A DNA stretch of 64,000 nucleotides. It comes from Durusdinium trenchii (lineage: Eukaryota > Sar > Dinophyceae > Suessiales > Symbiodiniaceae). The notes beneath the pieces were generated by a model. It was not told where the DNA came from and ran no database searches. It saw only the letters and a program-made list of their open reading frames with translations. The stretch spans positions 1,286,297-1,350,296 of the forward strand of contig CAXAMN010022695.1 in NCBI GenBank assembly GCA_963970005.1, read 5' to 3'. Made by a program: the position numbers and the translations under genes. Shown piece by piece: positions 45,526-56,222 of the stretch; within the stretch, counting starts at the first letter, position 1; each line of letters opens with the position of its first letter.

Positions 45526-45654
45526 CTCCAGGAATGCCGTCCACGCTTCGAATCGGCGCACTCTTCGAACGGACGCCGTGTTCCAAAACTCCATTCGACC
45601 GGTCATGGGAGGAGCCCAATCGATGACAGCGCGCACGTCGCGTTCCCCGCGCTT
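45526..45654 (-). CDS. Candidate exon, unknown product
   Basis: Forty-three codons on the minus strand with a strong coding look: RGERDVRAVIDWAPPM, TGRMEFWNTASVRRVRRF and EAWTAFLE. An in-frame TAA sits just upstream, so the exon needs the AAAAG acceptor-like site next to it. A GTTTGTG donor follows the last Glu codon in phase 0. Beyond the donor the frame becomes Val/Phe-rich and intron-like. No domain recognised. Confidence 0.45.
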
Positions 45655-47679
45655 TTACGGAGGCCGACCGTAAAAGCACCCAAGCAGTTCTACCCAAGAG
45701 CTCCAGAAGTTGCAACAAAAACTGCTAAATAAATGCTTTCAGCCCGACCCTTCAACGAAAAGAAGTACGTATCCACAGTCGATGCCTGCCAGTCCCTACC
45801 GGCGAGCGATTCCTTTTTGAGACAACTAATGAGATTTGGCTCAAATATCTGAAATATCAGAAATGTTTTAACTATCTGAATTGTATTGACATGTTTGAAA
45901 TGTTTCTAATGATGGCTGACAAAATGTCTAAAATGACTTCTGAAATGCTTCAAACAGCCTAGCTGAACTATCTGAAAGTGTTCAGTTGTCAGAAATATCC
46001 GACATGTTTCTGATATTATACAAATAATTGCAACATGTGGACCACAGAGGTGCCTCTTACCACATGCATAATTCTCTATAAACAGTTGTATTTATAATGA
46101 ATGTATACCGAATCCGTACATATAATCCATTCAAGCAACCATGTCCTTTTAGAGCATACAGTACGGATAGCACGGAAACATATCATCGCGATTATTTTTG
46201 CTTTCGAACATCAACAGAAATCACATCCGTCCCACGTCAAAAGTCCGTCACTGCGACGTCCTTGCTGGCCCGTCGTGCGATCGCCGATGCCGGTCCAGCC
46301 CGAGTGCCTGCGTGTCTTGTTTGCAGCGGAACGGTGCAAAAGGCAGATCGGATGCGGTGAACCTGCTTGTTTTTGGTGTTCTATTTTGTGCGGAGTTGAG
46401 CCAGTCGGATGTGTTTGCAGGAGTAGCTTTGGTGATCGAAACGATCCGCATTAGAAATCAGGCTCCTCATTTGGAGATAAATTAGCTCCCAATGGGGTTC
46501 CAACGACCCAGAAGACCTACATGAACGAACTACCCGGTGCAGAACCTCATCCGAGTGCACAGTACTCATCCGGGGAGTCGGGAGTCGCTAGATCCGGCGA
46601 GCGAGTTGGGGTGGCACCGCTATGAGTCACCGCTACCGTTGGAATCGTGGCTTGATTGAGTCATGCTGAAGCTGGCATGGATGGCTGGCATGCTGAAGCT
46701 GGCGCCAGGTTTGGAAAGAACTGAATGAATTGTGTGACCTTCCTACAAAACGGGACTATAGGACGTGTGGTTCCTCTCAGACATGTCCATCTGCTGATTT
46801 GATTTTGAGACCATGTTGGACACAGTGACCGCACGGGTGATGCAAGAAGCGAACACAATACATTATATGTTCAGTTCTTATGATGCCAATAAAAAGAGCG
46901 GAACTCCCTAGACACTTTTGAGAGAAAACACATAGTTTTTGCTGGGATTGATTCTACTGTTTGTTTTTTTCCGCGAGTCGCATAAGCTGAGTGAGTGAGG
47001 ACATAGTTCAATCGAATCGATCTTCCAATTTGTGTGGACACCCGGTATCTCAATTTAAGGCATAGGCAATACGATATTCGTCGATTTTCTCAGGTTCCTT
47101 TGATCTGCTCAGCATACGAATGGATGGTAAGGTCATGGAGGTGACCTGTTGGAGGAGAGTCATGGCCTATTCAGAACAGTGAAAATCCTGTATCTCCTAG
47201 CTTGAAGATTGTCTCATGACATCTTTCTCATCATCAACCACCGCCATCCACCATATCCTCATGTCAAATATCCATCAATACCCCTATATTTCTGACTGCA
47301 CGCAGTCTAAGGGTGTGCAACCCAAACCGCCACCTTCAAGCGCCGATGACCAAAAGGTGAAGGAAAGACCTGGGCATGGCAGCCAATCGATGGACAAAAA
47401 CATGTTCACCTGGGATCGACATGGATTAAGCCCCTATACCAGCACCCGACTCTACAAGTCTCCTCCAACATGGCACCCGATTCTACAGGTCTCCTCTATA
47501 GAGGGTTGTTGGCCCGAAAGCTGCTACAGCCGCAATTGCCGTGGCCACAAAAATCCACACTGCCTCCTGCCAGTCGGCTTCCGACCTGGTCGGCTCTGTG
47601 GAATGAAACAAAACACCACCTGACCTGTGTTCTGCTCATTGTCAAAGGATCCCTCAAAATCTAGGAACCAAAGCAAAAA
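45655..47679. other. Mostly non-coding stretch
   Basis: A degenerate TCTGAAATG-type repeat block lies at 45840-46015. A plus-strand GC-rich patch at 46245-46360 reads TATSLLARRAIADAG then VPACLVCSGTVQKADRM before a stop and could be an exon (low confidence). Nothing else supported. Confidence 0.35.
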
Positions 47680-47752
47680 GTGCCAGCGCTTCTGCAAGGA
47701 AGCTCCCTCCCGCCCTCAGGTGGGGGGAGCTTCCTTGAAGATTCGCTGGCAC
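47680..47752. repeat. Foldback repeat, AAGGAAGCTCC family (copy 2)
   Basis: Arms 47680-47710 and 47722-47752 pair at 27 of 31 positions around a short loop containing CCCTCAGG. The arm core AAGGAAGCTCC and the centre are shared with 6289-6344. Confidence 0.75.
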
Positions 47753-49284
47753 TATCCTGCGTCCAATTTTTAGTGGCTAACTAGTCGCCTCATACTTAAT
47801 TAATTAAGTAGGAGCAGGCTAAAACAACACACAACTCCCGCGCTCTTTTCACCGGTTCGGTGCCTTCGGTCGTCCGTCCCTGAGGCCCCCGGCCGCGGAG
47901 CAGCGATCCCAGCACAGCCACCTGGGCGGCTCTGCGCATCAGCACATCCGATTCTTTCGGAAGTGATCCAGTTCTTTCCATGTTTGGACGGATCTTCACC
48001 ATGGATTTTTCTTTGAAGAGCTTGAAAGACATGAAAAGCAGACCCTCCAAGCATTGGCTTGCCATCCAGCCATTCAGTGGATGGTTGTGTATAATTGTGT
48101 TGCAACACAGAAGTGGTGAAGAAAACCATGCACCTGCTCTTGTCATGGGACGCTTGATGTCAGAACATGAATCGAACAATCTACAGGTTACAAAGAGATC
48201 GATGTATTTCACCGAAGCCTTGGTTACCACATGTTGCACTAAACTTTGGGTGCAAACACAAGTTCACCCTTGATGATATCCTAGATGAGAGGGTTCCAAC
48301 CCAAGCACCTGTGATCAAACCACCGTAAGTTGGACACCTCTAGTCTGGGCCTCCATCGTCTAGGTCACCAATTCATCGGAACGTGGACCCGCCCGTGTTG
48401 ACAGGCCGCCAGCAGCACACGACGATGCACGCGAGGCCGATCACATGTGACCGGTGCCATGGTGTGCGGATGGTTGGATCCGGGTGGCCAGTCTGCGCCG
48501 TTCGGTGGGAAAGCTGGCGCGTACTCTAGAAGGTTCTCTCACTGGGTTCTCTCACAAGGTTCACTCTAGAAGGTTCTCTCTAGAAGGTTCCAAAAGTACC
48601 CATGTTTCAGCTACATCTTCTGTGTGGTCTGCTGTTCTTCCCATGAAGTCAACGCCATACAGTTGTTCTTTTCTTCATGGGTCATGTGAACGTATACAGC
48701 TGCTTTTGAACCAAGTGGTGCAATCGAAGTTGCTTTCTTCGTGATGAGGCATGCAAAAAACGCCCCATGGTCATTCCCCCGAGCCAAAAGCCACTGGCCA
48801 CATCCTCGCGAGTGGGGTCCCTGGGTCCCGGAATTCGGAGTCACGTGGCACGTTCCGGTGGTGAGGATAGGGCCGGAAGTCAGGGTGCCCCTGTCACATC
48901 CCACGCATTCAACAACCAACCATCCTGACTTGGTGACTCCGGGTCCGGTAATCTCACGAAATAAATACTTTTCTCTCAGGGGTCTCAACTCTCACCCTCC
49001 GAAACTCGACCCAGACTCCCAGTTACAGAGCCGAACTTCTTAGGGTGGAATCGATCAGCTTAAGCATTCGAGGTTCCTGGGTTCCTGGTCTGTCAGAACC
49101 TTCACAAAGGTCATTTGTACTAAAAGGACTGATGCGCTTCGTATTACCCTACATGGATGGAAACTGTGGAAGGATGTGGAAGGTTCTCTTCAAACTTGAA
49201 GATCGTAGCTGCAAATGACCAAGAAGTCGATGAAAACGGCTTTTGGAGCTGCAAAAAAAAACATAACAAACACATTTAAAGAAC
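47753..49284. other. Ambiguous stretch, open on both strands
   Basis: At 47796-48273 both strands carry long protein-like frames (minus: SDVLMRRAAQVAVLGSLLRG; plus: LKSLKDMKSRPSKHWLAIQ); at most one is real. At 48741-49000 a plus-strand GC-rich segment reads EWGPWVPEFGVTWHVPVV. A TCTAGAAGGTTCTC direct-repeat cluster lies at 48526-48592. No call is made between the alternatives. Confidence 0.3.
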
Positions 49285-49366
49285 TATGGTCTCCAAATAG
49301 ATAGAAACGGTGTCCAATACACAATTTGTTGGGCTTTACTTTTCTATCTATTTGGGGGGTCCCTAT
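49285..49366. repeat. Foldback repeat, CTATCTATTTGGGG family (copy 1)
   Basis: CTCCAAATAGATAGAAA near 49291-49307 pairs with TTTCTATCTATTTGG at 49340-49355, with a 32-base loop. A solo arm of the same family, including the CCGTTTCTATCTATTTGG core, lies at 58303-58345. Confidence 0.6.
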
Positions 49367-52300
49367 AACTGGAATTAACTGGACCACAATCATTCTATCT
49401 GGACCAGCGCAGTGAAACTGAGCTGCCAGTCTCAGTGTAATTCAAGAAGAGAACCAATAGCCCTCGAACATGAAGGGGATCCGTGAAATGATCGGAAATT
49501 CTTCAACAAACTCTCTGAACGTCAGGTTCTGGTGAAACCCCAAGCAACTCCGATGTCACTGTGAAAAATGTCCTGAAGATCCGACGATCCGAGCTCATCT
49601 CTGCCTGCTGAAGGGCCGCCTGCGAAAGGCCTCTCCTGCAAAAACATGAAGAGGTAGAGAGCTAGGCTATCAGAAAGTTATAGCAGCATCTATGTTTTTG
49701 GAGGGGGGGAGAACTTCGCAACGATTGCAAGCTTTCTAGAGCATGAGCCAGTGCCAAGAACGGGCTCTCTTGTTTCTACAAGCTACCTGCGGGAAATTTG
49801 GCCTCTAGCCTCCTAGCCGCGAGGTCTCCCAGTGCGACGCATTGCGACGCATTCCGACGCGTCCACCGTCTCAACCAATTACCTGTGGTGATTCTTCATT
49901 AAGCATTCAACGGACATTCCGGGAAATGCCGGGAGAGTCGGAGTGTTAAAGATGATCACTTTCTCTTGGAGGAACCAAATGACCAACCAAGAGAAAACCT
50001 ATCGCCAGCATCTTGCCATCACATCAGGTTGTGTCCGGATGTCCACATGAGGTCGTCTGGCCTTGCCCATCCTGACCCCCCATCCACATGTTCCAAATCG
50101 AACACACGTGGGGCGCATCCACCGGTGGTTCTCACACGTGGTTCTCACCGGTGGTTCTCACCCCGGTTCACCCACCAGTGTGGTGGATCCACCAAACAGT
50201 CTGAAGTTGAGGAGTCCCCGCATTGGCTCCCCTATAACGATGATAGATGCTTGTCCGCGAGACAAGTGTCGTCCAATCAACCCCATATTAGGGTCCAAAG
50301 GGGTCCAGGTATCTCTGTCCTTCGGATGGTCGAACGGGGGTGAGTATGTACTCCCAGAGAATGATCGAACTGGGGCCTTGACATTTGATTCGATTCGGAT
50401 GGTCCTGGACTTCAGGGACATACATATCAACCTTTCTGTTGCAAGTGCATTCAAGCATGAACGCTACCATGGTCATCCCATCCACATATATCCACAACTT
50501 GACATGTGCATCCACAACGGACCTGGCTTTTGGTGGGATGCGAACTAGTTGAAGTGCAAACCAAGAATGACAGGAGCTACACCAGTGGAATGTCTACAAC
50601 AGTCTGTTTCCAGCACCCAACTTAGCTCAAAGTGTAAACCGCAAACCTTCTCCTCGATGTTAACCTTGTCTAACCAAATTCTGACCTTCTGCTAAGCATG
50701 CATCCGGCCTTTTGCTACGCATCTTGCGCAGGAATTCACAGCAACGAATTGGGTGCTAGTGGCTCACAATCAAATTGAACCAAACGGTTGTTGATGTTTG
50801 CAGTGAAGAGAATCAGTGGATAGAAGTTGCTGCATGCTTTTGGACCAATCCAAATGTCTTCAACAGGGTCGGCCTTCGAATGAGTGTGCCCATTGACGAT
50901 GACTGTTGCACCGGGAATTGAGTTGGCGCACTGAATCCGCCGCAAACCCCAAATCCTTTGAGCTCACTCTATTCACACAGCACATGATTCGATTCACTGG
51001 CAAAATCTGGTTTCATGGGAATCCACCCAAAATTGTCCAAATCTCGATGTTCTTTTGACATACCCAAATGCCTTAGATACATCACCCAATGGAAAATACC
51101 ACAGCATAATACTCAAGTTCTTGGTTTGAACATCTCTTTGTCCAATTAATCACACCAATCACACCAGTTGTGTTCCAAACTGCAGCGCACATGCCTCCCA
51201 GGTGAAACGTGCAGCGCACTTGCGCTCATCCAGTGGCACCAGTGGTTTGCAGAGTGTGTGCTCTCTTGGTGCAGCGACAGTCCGATAAACAGGGGGCCCC
51301 AGAATCTGCCAGATTCAGTGAACGGTTTGACTCAAACATGGGGTATCAGTAGGCCCACCATGTGGTGTTTTAATACGGTAAAGTGTCCAAAAAACACTAG
51401 CCAAGCCGCTTGGGATTTGGAAGGGTTAGAATGAAGGGAGGCTTCGCTTGTCAACAACCCACAGACAGAATTCCTGGGGCGATCACGTCCCTGTAGACAG
51501 AAAATGTGGCTGAAATATCTGGAAGGAAGCTACTAGGAACAAGTGCATCGCTACTAGTAACAAGTGCCTTACTACTAGGAACAAGAAGCTAGTAGCACGT
51601 GCCTTACTACTACCAAGGTCCTGTTCAGGACACGCCGATGGATCGGCAGCTCACCGAACAGCCCTTGGGCTTTTTTATGGGAAGTGAGCCAGTCGAACCC
51701 TGCGAAGATACTCCAGAAAACGATAACATGCTTCAGGGTATATCGTACAAGTATAGACTAGAATACTATATACTTATAAAGGATATTAATGGATATTATA
51801 ACCTCAATGGAATAAACAATGATTTACAATTACAATATATTACAATCTATATTAATATGTATACTCAACAAACTATCATATCTGTTCCTAACCAAACTCA
51901 GCGACTAACCAAATAATTCACTAATTATGCTGCTTAAAACAAAAATCTAACTCTAAGAAACTCATCTTCAAGTATCTTCAAGAAACCATGCTGATCGGGT
52001 CATATCTACAAGTCAGACTGGGATTTTGATCACCGGCCAAGCGATTTCTGAATCCATAGTAAGGTTCCTTGTTCAATATAAGATCCTCATAAGATCATAT
52101 AAGTAAGACCGGGATAGGCTGGGATGTTTTGCACCTCATGTGAACAACGGAATTTCTGTTCTTCTCAGTTGTAACTAATGGCTTGCCAGGGATAAATATC
52201 GGATGGCTCAATACATAAGGGTCAAAGAACAAACAATATCTTCAGTATCAGTACACCCTGATACACCACAGCCACAGCCACAGCTTGCCAACATCCCCCG

Positions 52301-52999
52301 TTGCCGCAGCTCATCTCAATTCACGCCTCGGGTGTAGTCAGAACATCCAAAAAGCGGCTGGCTAAGGGGAATCACAAAAAAGGTCGATCCTCCTCATCGG
52401 TTTTGAACCTCCCTACCGTACTCCCCGTACGCGCGGAAAGTTGCACGTGAAGGCGGCGAAGCTGTGGCGCCGCACCCAGACTCCCGGGCCACCTGGAGGT
52501 CTTCCGCAGCTTGGTTCATCTTAGTTCATAATGAATGAGGTGCAGTTCACTACTGGCAGAGGAATTCTTCGGAATGCTGTGGACATATGGCATATGGTCC
52601 CTGAAAAAAAAAAAAACACGTCGCGTGACGCAAAAAAGACATCGTGTGTGACCGTGGAACAAGGCGTCCCGACGCATTCGACTCGTTCCAAATGCAACAG
52701 GCGCCCGAACAAGGAAAGCTGGGCTTCTACTGACCCTCACCATGGTTTTGGGCACTGCCTGAATCTGGCTCGAACAGAAGCTACATGCAGTATCCATTGC
52801 ATTCTTTGCAGCACAGCCCAAAAAATATACTGATGGTTGCAACGCCGAAATCCGCCAAGTGCCACCATACCATCATTTGAAATGAATTTACCAGGTCAGA
52901 AGGCAGTTCACACCCATCCCACCAACTTCAAACCCTTCGCCAAACCCCGGCCAAGCCCTCCGAAAGCTGCCTCAAAAAAAAACCGGTTTGCACCGCAGG
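49367..52999. other. Non-coding stretch
   Basis: No gene supported. Contains the CTACTAG array at 51529-51610 and AT-rich sequence at 51730-51900. The open frames at 49966-50548 are Pro/His/Thr-rich and without motifs; GTGGTTCTCACC repeats near 50125-50165 inflate them. Confidence 0.35.
51529..51610. repeat. CTACTAGGAACAAGTGC tandem repeat
   Basis: Units GCTACTAGGAACAAGTGCATC (51529) and GCTACTAGTAACAAGTGCCTT (51550) are followed by partial copies. Related by its CTACTAG core to the arrays at 9486 and 39508. Confidence 0.65.
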
Positions 53000-53190
53000 C
53001 CCCGGCAGGCGAATGCGAACGCCAAGGCAGGGCGAACTGGTGAAAGGCCTATTCACCCGGCCTCCGAGTACAAGGCCAAATACTCCGCCAAGTATGCGAC
53101 CTCAAAGACGGGATGGAAGGGAAGGAGATGGGGTCGGGATGCTATCCCGCGAGCCCAGACGCTCAAGGATTTCACAGGTTTCGGTGTTCA
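53000..53190 (+). CDS. Candidate exon, unknown product
   Basis: In the frame beginning near 53000 the plus strand reads AGRTGERPIHPASEYKAK, YSAKYATSKTGWKGRRWGR and DAIPRAQTLKDFTGFG, a basic, Lys/Arg/Tyr-rich stretch with mainly G/C-ending codons. It might be a nucleic-acid-binding or structural segment, but no motif proves it. A GTCTTTC donor-like site follows near 53190. Other plus frames over the same bases are also open. Confidence 0.33.
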
Positions 53191-54011
53191 TGTCTTTCAA
53201 GTTCAACATCGAGGTGCGATTATCTCACACATAGTCTGTTGTGATTGGCAGGGAAGTGTAGGAAGAGGTTTGTCAGGCGACCCTGAAGAAGCACAACGAT
53301 GATATTGAGCCATGCAAACAAAATGTTAAGACATGTTAAGACAGGTTGTTGCACACATCTGTGGTATGCATATTCTGAATTCTCAAGCTGGCATGAACAT
53401 CACTGGTCGAGGCAAGTCGGCACTGATCACTGATCACTGAGCAGTTCCCCCCAACTGTCAGAGTCATAAGCCCAAGCACTTCCTGTCATATTTAGGGCAG
53501 GGCAGCATGAAACAGAGATGCCTTTGCGTGCGTTTCTGCCCCCAAAAGCTCGGTAGGACATGGCAGGACTTCAATGGTTTCTTGACGGCCTAGAACATGA
53601 AAGAAAGATAGGGTGTCCTACTTGGGTACACTTTCTTGTTCATGGCCCTCAATTTTCTTGACGGACCTCACCAGCTGCTGCTTTGCCACGACTGGCACAT
53701 ACATGTATATACATACTCCACGTGCAAGCAAACATATAGACCTACGTAGCACTGCTATGCTGTTGGTAATGTTTCTTCTCCTTTCTAGTCGCGTTTCGCA
53801 TCACTGCTGTGAACATCTCGTTGGCTCTGGAAAGTCTGGGCAGATTTCGACGGACTCGAGTTTGACATGAAGCCATAAGCCTTAAACATGGGGATCTTCA
53901 TGATGTAAGTACTCAATTTCATGAGAACTCAGCACTCAGGCACCCCAATTTTTCAGGCTCCCAGTCTGATCACCCAGAAATTCCACCACAAAAAAAAAAC
54001 CTGACGTCTTC
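53191..54011. other. Non-coding stretch
   Basis: Nothing recognisable as a gene. A nine-A run near 53990 and AT-rich sequence; no repeats of note. Confidence 0.4.
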
Positions 54012-54246
54012 AGTCTCCCGATCCCCGGTACATCGCTTGGCACCTGGCCGTCTCGCCCACTTTGAGACACACGGACGCTCCGCTCCGATGCTCCGCCTGG
54101 GGCACCTCGCTGGATCCTCCGGTTGCTCGTGACATAGCTCCACCAAGGCGCCCGTCAAAGCTGGCACCTGTGCGGCACGGCTCGACGGGAGACACGGCGC
54201 CGGTTCCAACGCGCGAAGCGCGGCGCGGGGGGTGCGAGTCTTTCAC
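54012..54246 (-). CDS. Candidate GC-rich exon, unknown product
   Basis: Minus-strand frame with about three quarters G/C-ending codons: GTGAVSPVEPCRTGASFDG, then GAMSRATGGSSEVPQAEH and ASVCLKVGETARCQAM. The overlapping minus frame (53970-54209) and a plus frame are also open, which is common in GC-rich exons. Product unknown; the Gly/Ser-rich composition suggests a loop or linker. Confidence 0.3.
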
Positions 54247-54377
54247 GCCGACTCGCGAGTCGAAAGGAGCTGGATCCTATGTTGGAAGCCTTTGAACTGA
54301 AGAAGAAACCTGCCCTCAAAAAAGCCTAGGAATCACAAGATGCAACTTCATGAATCAAGATTCCCTATATCAATAAT

Positions 54378-55257
54378 ATGTGTGCAAATTCTGCACTTAG
54401 CTGTTCTCAATTGCTCCGAATGGACAAGTCTGCAGCAAAAAAACATGCACAAAAACTGGACTCTGCTCCGGAAGGATGCACCAGGGAGGCCATGAGGTGC
54501 ATCGAACATGATGTGTGCAGCGAGTGGCCATGGTGGGCCATGATTTGTCATCTCTGCTGTTCTGGTTGACCTGGGCACCCTGGTTGACTGAACATGAACA
54601 GACGAATGGGGAGGTCCAAGCTCGGGTGAAACGGCTCCGGGTGCCATGACCGCCATATCTGAGCCATGTATGGTGACCTTCGAAAATGCAAACGAACAGC
54701 TTGATTGATGTGAACTGACAGTGAAGAGGCTCAAGAGGTACGAGAGCTTGCTCCGGACCAAGATGCAGCCCCAAGCCTGGCCAGCTGCAGGTCCGATTGT
54801 TCGTTCAAGAAGCCTCTCCGAGTGGAACTGGAACTTGTGGAAAAGCGCATTTTTGAGCCAATGGGAGCCTTGGGCTCGTGGATTTGCCGGGTGCCCACGG
54901 GGCACCCAAGTCTGCAAACGTCTCACGCGGATTTTGAATTGCCTGACGTTGGAGGCTCTCCATGATCGATATCAGTGTCCCTGATCTCGACCGAGCCACG
55001 AGCTCATTGCGAAGAGGGTTGGCGATCATCTCCCTGAGCAAGATGGTGAAGAGTGGTGCGCCAAGCTGGCGCAACAGCAGCACCAGTGCAGAAAGGCAAC
55101 TGTGGAACCCCCCTCAACGCTGGGGCCAGAGTCTGGCAGCTTTGATGAGACCCATCTGAAGGGTGTCAAGACTTCCGAAGCAACGTCAGGACAAAGCTCT
55201 GGAGTGACAAACATACCCAAAGGTGCCAAAGCCGCCTGTTCCATCTCCACGATCTAA
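54378..55257 (+). pseudogene. Candidate coding relic in three frames
   Basis: A chain of plus-strand segments with a strong purine-first codon pattern. 54378-54569 reads MDKSAAKKHAQKLDSAPEG and onward. 54714-54962 reads EEAQEVRELAPDQDAAPS, then KKPLRVELELVEKRIFEP. 54962-55000 reads MIDISVPDLDRA in a second frame. 55000-55257 reads ELIAKRVGDHLPEQDGEEW to a TAA after AACSISTI in a third frame. The last three are continuous on DNA but shift frame twice, so this is a decayed gene or has indel errors; the first two may be separated by an intron. A minus frame (54805-55083) is open across the shifts and is the competing explanation. Family unknown. Confidence 0.35.
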
Positions 55258-55445
55258 CAAAGCCTGGAATTTGCAAAGATAGGGTTCTGTAAGCTTCTTC
55301 AGTTCGTGACCTTTTGAAGGTTCCTTTTCGTGACCCTTACAGTAGGAGGCTTAAGTGACCGAACCAACCAGGTTATCAAAAGGTCACCTTGAAGAACCAG
55401 GTTTTCTTTGCATTTGGGATTCTGGCAACAATCATCCCATAGAAC

Positions 55446-55817
55446 TTAAGTGATCAGTTGATGTATTCCTTGACATAAGTAAGCACTACACCCGTTGATC
55501 TTGACCCTTTTCTTTGTCTCTGGCTGTTCTTCATTTTTTCTTCGCTTGCTTGGAACATCTGTCAAACGCGCGCCCCTCGAACTCGCTGAACCCTTAGCTT
55601 CCGCTGCTTTCGGAAACGTCTTCCCTGCCCCCCCAGGCGCACCACGAACTTCATCAGGTAAAGCCGCAAGGGTTCGGAGTGCTTCTCCAACCGCGCCTCG
55701 GCACGTGTCGGACGTGCTTCGTGCAGCGACGGAGACAGGACGGTGCACGAACGGCAGTACAGTAAAGGCTTCTTCACCGGTGGTGAGAAGCTTTTGGGAC
55801 AGGTATCCAGATGACAA
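55446..55817 (-). CDS. Candidate exon with nuclear-localisation-like tail
   Basis: A 123-codon minus-strand frame with a good codon pattern throughout: YLSQKLLTTGEEAFTVLPF, ARSTSDTCRGAVGEALRTL and PKAAEAKGSASSRGARLTD. Near the C terminus PSKRRKNEEQPETKKRVK resembles a bipartite nuclear-localisation signal. No catalytic or DNA-binding domain is recognised. Its upstream border lies only four bases from a foldback element (55821-55908), which may mark an intron. The upstream start is not defined. Confidence 0.42.
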   Translation of the reverse strand: MSSGYLSQKLLTTGEEAFTVLPFVHRPVSVAARSTSDTCRGAVGEALRTLAALPDEVRGAPGGAGKTFPKAAEAKGSASSRGARLTDVPSKRRKNEEQPETKKRVKINGCSAYLCQGIHQLIT

Positions 55818-55820
55818 GTT

Positions 55821-55908
55821 GTTTTAGGTTGAGAGTCGATGGCACAGTCCCCAAAAGGTGGCGGACCCAAGTCATTTTGGGGGTTGTGCCATCTACTCTT
55901 AAACCACT
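55821..55908. repeat. Foldback element, GATGGCACA family
   Basis: The arms containing GATGGCACAGTCCCCAAAA (55838-55856) and TTTTGGGGGTTGTGCCATC (55875-55893) pair at 17 of 19 positions, and pairing continues outward (TTGAGAGTC versus TTAAGAGTA in reverse complement). A single copy in this window. Confidence 0.6.
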
Positions 55909-56045
55909 GTACTCCTGTTCAACCTCATTGAGGTGTAAATGGTGATCTTCTCATACTTCAGGAAGTCAACCGCAATCAATCAGCACCATTTCGCAGATGA
56001 AACGACTTGAGATGACTTGAGATTCCTTTTTTGCCTAACTCCTGA

Positions 56046-56222
56046 CACATAAATGATATAGCGGCGAGCGATTCGCGCGACGTCCTCGCACGAGTCCACG
56101 GCGAGCAGTTCGGGGTCGCTCGCAGCGGGTCCCGCTGTTTGGGACGACGCGGAGAGGAGCCGCGACGAGTCGGTGTTTGTTGGACTTGCGACTTGCGGTC
56201 ACTATATAACATGGTTCTTTAG
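56046..56222 (+). CDS. Candidate GC-rich exon, unknown product
   Basis: Plus-strand frame with G-rich first and G/C third positions: AASDSRDVLARVHGEQFG, ARSGSRCLGRRGEEPRRVG and VCWTCDL. ATATAG before GCGGCG... is acceptor-like and GTCACT after the codons for TCDLR is donor-like. The minus strand is open as well (Arg-rich). Family unknown. Confidence 0.3.
   Translation, partial: HINDIAASDSRDVLARVHGEQFGVARSGSRCLGRRGEEPRRVGVCWTCDLRSLYNMVL

Noticed and set aside
54805-55083. A 92-codon minus-strand frame (leucine-rich) at the 55-kb relic
   Set aside because: Plausible, but the plus strand has stronger purine-first pattern over a longer range; kept as the alternative, not called.
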